A program made the position numbers and the translations under genes. The notes below the pieces were generated by a model. The model was not told the DNA's origin and ran no database searches. It saw only the letters and a program-made list of their open reading frames with translations. 24,930 nucleotides of DNA, from the IMG/VR virus record IMGVR_UViG_3300012919_000037, positions 1 to 24,930 of that record, one strand, 5' to 3'. Source of the stretch: a virus. How positions within the stretch are numbered: the stretch's first letter is position 1; each line of letters opens with the position of its first letter. This document shows positions 7,618 to 15,027 of this stretch, piece by piece.

Positions 7618-8163
7618 TTACTCCTTGCTTTTTTTAATTGTACTATCTTTTTCTTCAGTACGCAAGAGTTTTTTCATGAGTTCATTCCTGTCTGTGACAA
7701 CAAAACCATCCTGTTCTTCCATGGCTGGTCCGTCGTTATTGGTTTGATCTATTTTTTGTTTTTTAAGTTGAAGTTCTACCATTTTTAATTTTTTATCAAT
7801 CTTGTTTGATTTAGCATCAATGGCATTTCTTAACATTGTACTTGCAACCTCAAATATCCTACCAGAATATCTAGAGTCTACATTCATGCCCAAATCCATT
7901 AGGTTTTTGTAGGATTCTTCCGCTTCAACAGACAATTTATCAAGTTCTAAATCTGACAATTCTCCTAGACCTTTTACTTGTGGTAAAGCGGCCGCAATCT
8001 TGTCAAATTCTGCATATGTTTTTTCCAATGCTTTTTGTGTTTGTGGATCAACATTTTTTTGTGCAGGTTTACCATTTGCTTTGTCTTTTTCTTTTTTGTC
8101 TACCTGTGCAAATGCTTCTTTGACATTTGGTAAATTTAAAATGTCTTCTAATTTCTTTGTCAT
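7618..8163 (-). CDS. 16: Terminase small subunit (gp16)
   Basis: 181 aa, close to T4 gp16 (164 aa). The central helical region, with DSRYSGRIFEVASTMLRNAI followed by a KKLKMVELQLKKQK helix, corresponds to the helical hairpin/coiled-coil oligomerisation core of gp16 (T4 has a similar MEVFATLMGQM region). The N-terminus (KLEDILNLPNV) also resembles the family start. gp16 rings regulate gp17 ATPase and initiate packaging. The C-terminus is Lys/Glu-rich. It starts 4 nt after the gp4 stop and has no obvious Shine-Dalgarno, so re-initiation from gp4 translation is likely. Confidence 0.8.
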   Translation of the reverse strand: MTKKLEDILNLPNVKEAFAQVDKKEKDKANGKPAQKNVDPQTQKALEKTYAEFDKIAAALPQVKGLGELSDLELDKLSVEAEESYKNLMDLGMNVDSRYSGRIFEVASTMLRNAIDAKSNKIDKKLKMVELQLKKQKIDQTNNDGPAMEEQDGFVVTDRNELMKKLLRTEEKDSTIKKSKE

Positions 8164-8167
8164 ACTA

Positions 8168-8617
8168 CTACTTACGCGATCCTGAGTGAAATAATTGGTC
8201 TTCTGATATTACTCTAAAACGTATTTTTTGTTGTTTACAATATGCGTTGGCCGCCTCCCACTTGCATTGATTTATTGCTACTTGTTTTCTTTTGCCTAAA
8301 CTTCTGCCTGCGGCTTCCATAGAGATTTGACTTTTAGGTTTAACTTCAATTAACTCTGCGTGTTTCTTTCCCAACTTATCTTGATACACAACAAAAAAGT
8401 CTGGTACGTACACAGTATATTTTCCTGTGAAAGGATGTCTGTATGGTATCTTGATACTTTCACTTGCCCATTTGGCAACGTTAGGATGTTCGTCACATAA
8501 ACGCATGAATGCTTGTTCCCAACTTGATCTGTAAGTTGGCGTTTTTAATCCAATATATTTTTCTGGAAATTTTGGATTAAACTTTCCCTTTGCGAATTTA
8601 GGTAATCTTGGATTCAT
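8168..8617 (-). CDS. 4: Head completion protein (gp4/gp50-like, TnsA-type nuclease fold)
   Basis: 149 aa, the same size as T4 gp4 (about 150 aa). The residues E34 (SSWEQ), PD at 72-73 (VPDFF) and E91-V-K93 (IEVKPK) form the E...PD...ExK pattern of the TnsA/PD-(D/E)XK nuclease family to which gp4-type head completion proteins have been linked. The basic N-terminal arm (FAKGKFNPKFPEKYIG) is also typical. It acts after packaging to finish the head before tail joining. The ATG overlaps the upstream stop as TAATG, indicating coupled translation. Confidence 0.85.
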   Translation of the reverse strand: MNPRLPKFAKGKFNPKFPEKYIGLKTPTYRSSWEQAFMRLCDEHPNVAKWASESIKIPYRHPFTGKYTVYVPDFFVVYQDKLGKKHAELIEVKPKSQISMEAAGRSLGKRKQVAINQCKWEAANAYCKQQKIRFRVISEDQLFHSGSRK

Positions 8618-8994
8618 TAGTCTAGTACGTTTCTAGACACAACCTCGTTCGAAGTTCTATTACTTCTTACTCCCAACTTACTAGTTTTGTGTCTGTTTTC
8701 ATTTAACACAATGGTTATTAATTCTGACAACTGTGCCGGAGAGGCATAAGTCAATTTATCTAATATTTCTCCAACAGATACTTCGTCAATTTTTGCTTGT
8801 TGCAAAATGATGTACGCAGTAGATTCTGCAGATACTCTAGTAAAACCTCTTTTAACAAAAAACGCAATCGCGGCATCGTAGTCATTTTGATTCATTTCAA
8901 AAGGCTCAACGTATGTTCCGTCCTTAAGTGTATCGATGGTCTTCTGTAAAGAGTCTTGATCTTTTGGGGGTAAATTTGTGTAAAAATCAGCCAT
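8617..8994 (-). CDS. Conserved small protein of the head/tail cluster, function unknown
   Basis: 125 aa. It begins MADFYTNLPPKDQ and contains a compact helical region (YDAAIAFFVKRGFTRVSAESTAYIILQQAK) and a C-terminal NENRHKTSKLG segment. I recall a similarly patterned small protein next to the baseplate and gp4 genes in cyanophages, which supports a conserved structural or assembly role, but no T4 gene can be named. It is translationally coupled at both ends: its ATG overlaps the upstream stop (TAATG) and its stop overlaps the gp4 ATG (TAATG). No membrane or catalytic motif is visible. Confidence 0.7.
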   Translation of the reverse strand: MADFYTNLPPKDQDSLQKTIDTLKDGTYVEPFEMNQNDYDAAIAFFVKRGFTRVSAESTAYIILQQAKIDEVSVGEILDKLTYASPAQLSELITIVLNENRHKTSKLGVRSNRTSNEVVSRNVLD

Positions 8995-10388
8995 TATGTT
9001 GTTATACTCGCTTTCTCTGTTGCAACTGTAACATTTTGATTATCCCTGCCAACTTTTATATAACCTTTGTTAACAAGTTTTCTTATGTCAGTAGTTACCT
9101 TTGTTCTGTAAACAGTTTTTACAGAGTCGGTTTGTGTGTTAAATTCTACATCGCTTTGTGCAACTGATAAACCTTTTCTCGAACCTATATCTTTATAGTA
9201 GATACCTGCCGCAACTTGATCTCTTACTGTTGTGTTATTTGAAACTAATCTAAACACTTCGTCTGCTGTTAAAAAATCAACTGAATTTGGAGTGTTGTTT
9301 ATTATTGTTGCATTTTTCTTTTCGTCATCTGATAAAGCAGTATCAACAGCAATAGCAGTTGCCAATCCTGTACCCACAATTATATCGCCAACTTGTGATC
9401 CTGTGCCACCTGTTGCTGTTTTTACAACTTCTTCTTTTATTATTCCTTTTAATTCTTGTTTAACATCTTTTGCTTTTTTCTTTTTAATTTTATTGGCAGT
9501 GTTTATTCCTGATAATATTGCACCAAGATAGTTTCCTGACCTCGCCGCACTTAGAACTGAACCCACTCCATCAATAATACCACCAGGTCCGAAAATACTA
9601 TTTCCTGTACCACCAAACACTGTTAAAGGTGAAGGTTCTTTATCATAGTGTAATTTTGCAAAACCAAATTTGCCCATCTCTTTTACAATGCCTGTGTCGT
9701 ACACAACAGTTTCGTAAAAAACTTGCATCTGATTTTGTAATATTCCTGCGCCATCACCTGCATCTAAATTGTCGTGACTAAAAGATCCTATTCTTGGATT
9801 GACTAAAGTAAATGATGTAAATCTTTGTTTTTGTAATGTAAAAATTTGTATGCTTCTTAGATATGGCTGACGTCTTGCTTTTGGTGTGTCCATGCCGTAT
9901 CTATTTGCAACTCTTGATTTGCTGTTATCATACATATCATCACGGCCATTTAAAACATAATCTTCTATAGATAAACCTTTACTATCTGCTATTTCATATT
10001 CATAATATTTTTTCCAAAAAGCATTTACAGTATCGGCATGGTCGTCATGAAAACTTATTACTATAGGTTGATATCCAATTCTTGTACCAACATATGTTTT
10101 TTTGTTATATTGATTTTTTTCTTCAACATTGAAATCGTATTTTGGAAGGTCACAAGCCTTCACAAGCATATTAAGTTCGTATTTTTCTTCTTTAGAAAAT
10201 TCAGTAGTACCAGATCCACCAGCACTCATTGATCCTTCGTTTATATCAAAATATACATGAAACAGGAACTTCTGTTTCGGCATGAGTTTATGATTGTCAG
10301 CAATATAGAGTTGCGAGGCATGACGGTAATCCTTCATACCTGGAAGGCCTGATGTGAATCCTTTTAAAAAATCATTTATACTTGGCAT
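8994..10388 (-). CDS. Tube-fold baseplate protein (gp48/gp54-like tail tube cap or initiator)
   Basis: 464 aa from the ATG at 10388 (MPSINDFLKGF). Residues ~40-140 (KFLFHVYFDIN..., LVKACDLPKYDF, YQPIVISFHDD, NAFWKKYYEYEIAD) have the pattern of T4-type tail-tube-fold proteins: a soluble beta domain, the binding loop and a helix before the last strand. Two T4 proteins with this fold, gp48 and gp54, cap the baseplate and nucleate the gp19 tube; which one this represents cannot be decided by eye. The ~250-330 region is Gly/Ala/Lys-rich and probably flexible. A GTG in frame at 10409 is rejected because it sits in the terminator T-tract. Confidence 0.65.
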   Translation of the reverse strand: MPSINDFLKGFTSGLPGMKDYRHASQLYIADNHKLMPKQKFLFHVYFDINEGSMSAGGSGTTEFSKEEKYELNMLVKACDLPKYDFNVEEKNQYNKKTYVGTRIGYQPIVISFHDDHADTVNAFWKKYYEYEIADSKGLSIEDYVLNGRDDMYDNSKSRVANRYGMDTPKARRQPYLRSIQIFTLQKQRFTSFTLVNPRIGSFSHDNLDAGDGAGILQNQMQVFYETVVYDTGIVKEMGKFGFAKLHYDKEPSPLTVFGGTGNSIFGPGGIIDGVGSVLSAARSGNYLGAILSGINTANKIKKKKAKDVKQELKGIIKEEVVKTATGGTGSQVGDIIVGTGLATAIAVDTALSDDEKKNATIINNTPNSVDFLTADEVFRLVSNNTTVRDQVAAGIYYKDIGSRKGLSVAQSDVEFNTQTDSVKTVYRTKVTTDIRKLVNKGYIKVGRDNQNVTVATEKASITT

Positions 10389-10396
10389 TGTATAGA

Positions 10397-10404
10397 TATT
10401 TATG
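10397..10404 (-). promoter_or_regulatory. Late-promoter motif CATAAATA between the gp19 terminator and the baseplate gene
   Basis: CATAAATA (seven of eight to TATAAATA) ends 8 nt before the ATG at 10388. It is the only promoter-like element seen between the terminator T-tract (to 10410) and the start codon, so this gene must be expressed either from here with a leader of about 3 nt or by read-through. Confidence 0.6.
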
Positions 10405-10409
10405 GCCAC

Positions 10410-10436
10410 AAAAAAAGCGCCATATAAAGGCGCTTT
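10410..10436 (-). terminator. Rho-independent terminator after tail tube gene 19
   Basis: On the minus strand an 8-bp stem (AAAGCGCC with GGCGCTTT, 10414-10421 and 10429-10436) closes a 7-nt loop and runs into a T-tract at 10416-10410. It lies 26 nt after the gp19 stop and is the only clear intrinsic terminator found in the window. It would isolate abundant gp19 transcription from the baseplate gene. Confidence 0.85.
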
Positions 10437-10461
10437 CCTTGTTTATAATTGCTTACGAAAC

Positions 10462-11088
10462 TTATTGTCCGCCACCAGTACTTAAAGTACCAAGTGTTCT
10501 TGTTACTGCTGTACCTATTCCTGTACCTTGTGGTGTTTGTATTGCGTTATCGTATCTCACTGACAACGTTATTGTTGCAGGATCTGATGTGTTGTATGCT
10601 AGTGTGTTGTAGTTAACGTTCTCTACATATGCACCATATAGTTCAAATGTTTCTAATACATTTGGTGCACTTGCGCCGTTACCACCATCAAGCATTTCAA
10701 TTCTTGCTGTAAATTTGTAGTCAATACCTGATGCCGCACTTGATTGTTCAAAGAAATCAAATTGTTTTTGAATCTGTTCACCAACTAATTTAGTTACTGA
10801 ATTGTTTACGTCATCTCTTAGGTTAATTGTAATCGGTTCCCAAGTATGTTTACCAGCAACGTATACTCTTGAGTTGTAAACATCTAGTGTTACGTTATCA
10901 AAAGTCAAGTTAGGTCTTGTAATATCTATAACTTGTTTTGTAAGTTCTGATCTTGGTGTTGATACTCCAAAATTTTCCAGGATCGCTCTAAAACGATATT
11001 GTAGTTTTGGCATCAATAAACCTTGTGATGCACTACTCTGGTCGTTTGCTAAAGGTACTGTAAATTTTGATAATGTTGATATTGCCAT
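10462..11088 (-). CDS. 19: Tail tube protein (gp19)
   Basis: 208 aa, against 163 in T4. It has the tail-tube pattern: LQYRFRAILENFG near the N-terminus, ITRPNLTFDNVTLDVYNSRVYVAGKHTWEPITINLRDD in the middle, and NVNYNTLAYNTSDPATITLSVRYDNA towards the C-terminus, typical of gp19 strands and the loop that stacks hexamer rings. It forms the inner tube inside the gp18 sheath through which DNA passes. It follows gp18 by 23 nt with an AGGAG and 6-nt spacing. A GGTAAATA (11099-11106) just upstream could add an independent late start. A strong terminator follows. Together these imply high, separately regulated expression. Confidence 0.92.
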   Translation of the reverse strand: MAISTLSKFTVPLANDQSSASQGLLMPKLQYRFRAILENFGVSTPRSELTKQVIDITRPNLTFDNVTLDVYNSRVYVAGKHTWEPITINLRDDVNNSVTKLVGEQIQKQFDFFEQSSAASGIDYKFTARIEMLDGGNGASAPNVLETFELYGAYVENVNYNTLAYNTSDPATITLSVRYDNAIQTPQGTGIGTAVTRTLGTLSTGGGQ

Positions 11089-11098
11089 GTGTTTCTCC

Positions 11099-11106
11099 TA
11101 TTTACC
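11099..11106 (-). promoter_or_regulatory. Possible weak late motif GGTAAATA before gp19
   Basis: GGTAAATA matches the late consensus only in its TAAATA core and ends 10 nt before the gp19 ATG, with GGAG directly after it. It lies between the gp18 stop and gp19. Weak evidence; gp19 may simply be co-transcribed with gp18. Confidence 0.25.
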
Positions 11107-11111
11107 TAAAA

Positions 11112-14100
11112 TTAGTTCCCTAATTTTGCAATTTCTCCTGTGTTTTTAATTCTCAACGGTATGTAAATAAACTCAACTGATTTAACTGGTTCAATTGCTA
11201 TATCAACATACAACTCGTTTCTATCTATTCTAGTTGGAGTGTTGTTTGTTTCATCACAAACTACCAAGAAGTCAAATAATGCTCTTTGACCAACTAGTTC
11301 TAGTAAGAACGATTCAATTGCTTGTTTGATTTCGTTTCTAGTCAATTCATCGTTTGGTTCAAAGATGAACGGTTTTCCAATAGCATCTAATTGAGTTCTT
11401 AGATAAACTGCTAATCTAGAAACGTTAATTCTGTCAAGTGCCGAACTTGCAGATGTTTTAGTTAAGTTACCGAAGTTTACAATTCCTGCACCTGCAAAGA
11501 ATGTAATTGGGTTAACTTTTACTGTGTGCATCGCATCTCTGACACTTTCAGTTAGTGAAACTGTGTTAAACTCACCAGTTGATGCTTTAATATATCCAAC
11601 TGATGTTGCATTATCAACAATACCTCTTCTTGTACCTGCCGGAGCAAACCAAGGGAAAGCAATATTGTCGTTGTTCGCCAACACTCTCATAATCATATGT
11701 GATGGTGGAACAACAATATTCATTCCAGTATTGTCTGTTGCTAAACCTGATGGATAAAACACACCTAAGTGATCACTTGAACTTATTAGTCCGTCTTCAC
11801 CGTTATCAGTTGCGCCTGCTGTGTTATTTGCCCAAGACTGAATTTCTGTTGCAGTAGATCCTAATCTCATTGGAGTATCACCTACAACAAATGATGTGTT
11901 GTTTCTGTCAGTGTTTAAGTTTATCATGTTACTAATCAATTCTGGATATCCAGGTGTTGCAATTACGTTGAATCCTCTTTGGTCTTCTCTAATTGCTTGG
12001 TTAGTATCAATCTCTGATTTTAATTGTTGTACAACAACTTTTCTTTGTGCTTTTCTTCCAAATACGCCTGAACCATCTGCGTTGTTGTTAGATTTAGTTA
12101 CCCATCTGTCTGGGTAGTAACCTGCAACAGATTCATTGCTGAATCTTATGTTTCCTAATCCTGATGATCCTGAACTTGGATATTTTGTTGTTGTAATATA
12201 ACTGTTTTTGTACTCTTTAACGTTGTATCCAGAACGTCTTGTGTTCCATAGTAATATACCATTTGGATAATTTGCTGGATCAGGTGCATCTGGATCTAAG
12301 AAGTTATCACTTAAAAGATCTTTAATTGAACTTCCTGTTCCTGCTCCAGTATTTCCTGATGCATTTCTTTCGTTTTGAGTATGATATCTTGCGTCTGCAA
12401 ATACAACTCCGTCTTCTGTTGTTTGGTCTGTTTTGTCAACTAGTTCCCATGCCGCACCTGTTGTAGTTACTGCTACACTGTTAGATGTGTTAGATGAACT
12501 TATTGTTGCAGAAGTGTTGTATTTGTAAAGTTTTGGATAATTTTCTAAATCACTTGTATCAATCCATAAGTCTTTGTCAACTAGTGGAGTACCATCTGAC
12601 TGAGTAGTTGGTGCTGTTGCACTAAATTGTGGACCATTTGGATCTGTTGTACTGTAAGCATTTGCGTATCCAATGAAAGTAGTTCCGTTGTGTACCATAA
12701 TATCTGCTTCGTCAGTATTTGTATTGTACCATAATGCTCCGTCCGCCGGTTCATTAGATGGTGAATTAACTCCTGCTGTGTAACTTAATCTCTTCCAGTT
12801 AGAAGCCATTATGTCATTACCTACAGTTGAGTCTTCCGAATCACCTGTTGGTGTCACATACAAGTTGTCAATTAATGTTGTTGAATTTGCTGTGTAAGTT
12901 CCGTAAGCATGAGCAGTTGCGGTACTGAAACCAGCATCTGCTAATGGTGTTCCTGATGTTTCGTTCATTCTAAACTCACCACCAAGTTTGTGTTTGATTC
13001 TGATTGCACCTGCAAACTCACCTGAAGTAACTATGTCTGCTACTAGGTTAGTATGAGCACCACCACTTGATGGAGTGTTAAATGCAGTAACAAAGTCTTC
13101 TGAGTCTGCCGCAGTTGATCCATCTCCTGATTGTACAGTTATTGTTCTAGCACTGTCTAATGCTGATTGGTTCTTGATTGACTCTCTTACTGTGAAAGTT
13201 TCGTTGTGTGTGAAACTTGGATTTGTATTTTTAGAAATAATAACAGTTTCTCCACCTTCGTATCTAAACATTTGGAAGTCACCTAAGTTACCACTTGAGT
13301 TAGCACTGTCAACTGAACTTTCAGTTATGTTGAATTGTGTGTATAACGCACCAACTGATATACCTGTACCACCGTTTGTTGGATCGATGTTGTATATCGC
13401 CGCGTTGTGTGTTGCATACAATGGTGCTGACACAGTTGAAAATGTTCCTGATGCTGTGCTGTAAAGTTTAGCACTTATGTTCGCACCTGAATTTGCAGAA
13501 GTTGTTTTAAACCAAACTGATCCAGTTGGTCTATTGTCGTCTGCTGTTTTCCAAGTTGGTCTGCTAGTGTGAGCCGCTTGTAAGAATTGAGCACCTCTGT
13601 AAACACCTGAAGTAAATCCTAAATCTGCTAAAAGTGTTCCTGATACTGCTTCAACTCTAATTGAGTTACCACCTGCTATCGAACTGTCTCCAAGTCCAAT
13701 ACCACTGTGGAATAATTCTAGTTGTGATGTTGTTGCATTTACTGAAGCACTAACACCATCTATTCCTGCATTGTTAATGTCTGTTGCAGTTTGTGATAAT
13801 GTTGTACTTGTAGTTGTTACAGTTATGCCATTTATTTTAATTGCATGGCCCGCCGTAACTGATGCTGATGCAGTTGATTTCAATACTGGATGTGATCTAT
13901 GCCAAGCATTAGAACCTAATTGCACCCAAGTACCACTTGAATTTTTCAAGTAAATTTTGTTTGAAACGTGTGTTGTGTTGATCGCATAATCACCATTTAC
14001 GCCAACTGAAGTTTTAGGTGCTCCTGTTGAAGTGTTACCTACTAGATCATTTACACTTGTAATCAATATTGGAGTTATAGTTGTAAATTTTTGATCTGTT

Positions 14101-14552
14101 TGTGACCATTCAAATATTCCATATTTGCTTGTTGCAAGGTCAAACCAATATGTTCCATTTGCTGGTGCTGAAGTTGGTGCTGATGCACTTCCTACTAATT
14201 CGCTCATGTCTACGTTTGCTCTTAAAACGTATGCTCTGTTGGCAATTCCTAAAAATGAATATGCCGATTGTAATCCCCATTCATTAAGTTCGTAACCATG
14301 AATTGGGTTTCCTGAAGCGTCTTTGTAAAACTTTGGATCTCCAAAAGTTTCTGTTAATTCTCTTTGTGATGTAAGCAAATATACTGTATTTGCAGTTGCT
14401 GATTGTGTACCAGCCGCAGTTCCGTTGCCAGAACCTTTTGTTTTATCTGTCTGTGATGCTACTATAAAAAGTGGAGTTGTACCCGCATCTGATGGTACAT
14501 AAAAACTCTCGTTTACTACTGAAACTTCTACTCCTGGTGATGTTAAAGCCAT
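11112..14552 (-). CDS. 18: Tail sheath protein (gp18) with a very large insertion
   Basis: 1146 aa, against 659 in T4. Residues 1-118 match the sheath N-terminus (SPGVEVSVVNES, then ELTETFGDP and AYSFLGIANRAYVLRANVD), and residues ~770-1146 match the conserved C-terminal core (FNVIATPGYPEL, HMIMRVLANND, INVSRLAVYLRTQLD, ending YIPLRIKNTGEI) that contacts the tube and forms the contractile lattice. Residues ~120-770 are an insertion of Ser/Thr/Gly-rich beta modules expected on the outer tail surface. They include at least five short Gly-aromatic modules and two ~100-aa domains that end alike (SGTxLADxGF). Expression is strongly signalled: exact TATAAATA 40 nt upstream and AGGAG 8 nt before ATG. 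Confidence 0.95.
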   Translation of the reverse strand: MALTSPGVEVSVVNESFYVPSDAGTTPLFIVASQTDKTKGSGNGTAAGTQSATANTVYLLTSQRELTETFGDPKFYKDASGNPIHGYELNEWGLQSAYSFLGIANRAYVLRANVDMSELVGSASAPTSAPANGTYWFDLATSKYGIFEWSQTDQKFTTITPILITSVNDLVGNTSTGAPKTSVGVNGDYAINTTHVSNKIYLKNSSGTWVQLGSNAWHRSHPVLKSTASASVTAGHAIKINGITVTTTSTTLSQTATDINNAGIDGVSASVNATTSQLELFHSGIGLGDSSIAGGNSIRVEAVSGTLLADLGFTSGVYRGAQFLQAAHTSRPTWKTADDNRPTGSVWFKTTSANSGANISAKLYSTASGTFSTVSAPLYATHNAAIYNIDPTNGGTGISVGALYTQFNITESSVDSANSSGNLGDFQMFRYEGGETVIISKNTNPSFTHNETFTVRESIKNQSALDSARTITVQSGDGSTAADSEDFVTAFNTPSSGGAHTNLVADIVTSGEFAGAIRIKHKLGGEFRMNETSGTPLADAGFSTATAHAYGTYTANSTTLIDNLYVTPTGDSEDSTVGNDIMASNWKRLSYTAGVNSPSNEPADGALWYNTNTDEADIMVHNGTTFIGYANAYSTTDPNGPQFSATAPTTQSDGTPLVDKDLWIDTSDLENYPKLYKYNTSATISSSNTSNSVAVTTTGAAWELVDKTDQTTEDGVVFADARYHTQNERNASGNTGAGTGSSIKDLLSDNFLDPDAPDPANYPNGILLWNTRRSGYNVKEYKNSYITTTKYPSSGSSGLGNIRFSNESVAGYYPDRWVTKSNNNADGSGVFGRKAQRKVVVQQLKSEIDTNQAIREDQRGFNVIATPGYPELISNMINLNTDRNNTSFVVGDTPMRLGSTATEIQSWANNTAGATDNGEDGLISSSDHLGVFYPSGLATDNTGMNIVVPPSHMIMRVLANNDNIAFPWFAPAGTRRGIVDNATSVGYIKASTGEFNTVSLTESVRDAMHTVKVNPITFFAGAGIVNFGNLTKTSASSALDRINVSRLAVYLRTQLDAIGKPFIFEPNDELTRNEIKQAIESFLLELVGQRALFDFLVVCDETNNTPTRIDRNELYVDIAIEPVKSVEFIYIPLRIKNTGEIAKLGN
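12885..13871 (-). repeat. Duplicated ~100-aa domain within the gp18 insertion
   Basis: Two divergent copies, at residues ~228-321 (13590-13871) and ~448-556 (12885-13211). Both have a middle strand region followed by a matching end, SGTLLADLGFTSGVYRG and SGTPLADAGFSTATAHAYG. The first copy also has INGITVTTTSTTLSQTATDI and SASVNATTSQLELF, which resemble the flagellin/hook-type IN motif. The module at ~330-380 lies between them. Confidence 0.5.
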
Positions 14553-14591
14553 TTACGTGTCTCCTTGCAAGTTTATACGTATTAACAAGTA

Positions 14592-14599
14592 TATTTATA
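14592..14599 (-). promoter_or_regulatory. Exact T4 late promoter TATAAATA for the tail sheath gene
   Basis: TATAAATA on the minus strand is a perfect match to the T4 late consensus. Predicted initiation about 6 nt downstream gives a leader of ~33 nt that carries the AGGAG (14561-14565) of gp18. It is the only exact copy noticed in the window and precedes the most abundant tail protein. Confidence 0.8.
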
Positions 14600-14640
14600 A
14601 TTATTTTGCGTTTATACGACTTAATGTTCGTAATTTTGGT

Positions 14641-14652
14641 GCCTATATAGGC
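14641..14652. repeat. 12-bp perfect palindrome in the gp18/HNH-like divergent region
   Basis: GCCTATATAGGC reads the same on both strands. It ends 2 bp before the CGTAAATA motif of the plus-strand HNH-like gene, where it could be an operator or recognition site. The 115-bp divergent gap also holds two copies of GTTTATACG, near 14571 and 14610. Confidence 0.35.
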
Positions 14653-14654
14653 GA

Positions 14655-14662
14655 CGTAAATA
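14655..14662 (+). promoter_or_regulatory. Late-promoter-like CGTAAATA 5 nt before the HNH-like gene
   Basis: CGTAAATA is followed by CAGTT and the ATG at 14668. Only the TAAATA core matches the T4 late consensus, but the spacing equals that at the 699-aa gene and gp13. It supports the start at 14668 rather than a longer frame from 14557. Confidence 0.35.
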
Positions 14663-14667
14663 CAGTT

Positions 14668-15027
14668 ATGAATATAGGTACCAGACCATTATGTACACAA
14701 TGTAAGGCAAAGCCACGTGCCTACGGCTATAAAAAAGGAACTAAAATTTATTGGCGTAGACTGTGTGATACCTGTATAAGGAAGCAGAAAAATAAGAAAA
14801 TAGGTGGTGTAACACCTTTGCAAAGGTCTGGATACAAAAAATTGAAGAAGTGTGAAATGTGCGGATTTAAGGCGCAAAGTCCAGGTCAACTAGATGTGCT
14901 ATTTGTTGACGGAAATTTAAGGAATACAACGTCTTCAAATTTGAAAACGGTTTGTGCTAACTGTCAAAGGTTGGGTAGTATCCGTAGACTTGGATGGCGG
15001 GTTGGTGATCTCGTTGCTGACGATTAA
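14668..15027 (+). CDS. Four-CxxC zinc-binding, degenerate HNH-endonuclease-like protein
   Basis: 119 aa and basic. CxxC pairs lie at C9/C12, C33/C36, C62/C65 and C96/C99, enough for two zinc sites. The C-terminal half follows the HNH layout (CEMCG, then LDVLFVDGNLRNTTSSNL, then CANCQ), but the positions normally occupied by the HNH histidines are changed: no HH before the DG turn, and Q100 replaces His after the last CxxC. It is therefore probably a non-cleaving DNA- or RNA-binding relative, or uses other ligands. Start 14668 is chosen because the upstream frame is promoter-like DNA lacking conserved sequence. It is alone on the plus strand, and its last 93 nt overlap the dNMP kinase gene tail to tail. 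Confidence 0.7.
   Translation: MNIGTRPLCTQCKAKPRAYGYKKGTKIYWRRLCDTCIRKQKNKKIGGVTPLQRSGYKKLKKCEMCGFKAQSPGQLDVLFVDGNLRNTTSSNLKTVCANCQRLGSIRRLGWRVGDLVADD

Noticed and set aside
10389-10409. GTG-initiated N-terminal extension of the tube-fold baseplate protein
   Set aside because: It would begin in the terminator T-tract and cover the CATAAATA motif; the ATG at 10388 gives a family-like start.
14557-14667. Upstream extension of the HNH-like gene (37 extra codons)
   Set aside because: It covers the sheath promoter, the sheath Shine-Dalgarno complement and the palindrome; the extra residues look like translated AT-rich DNA.
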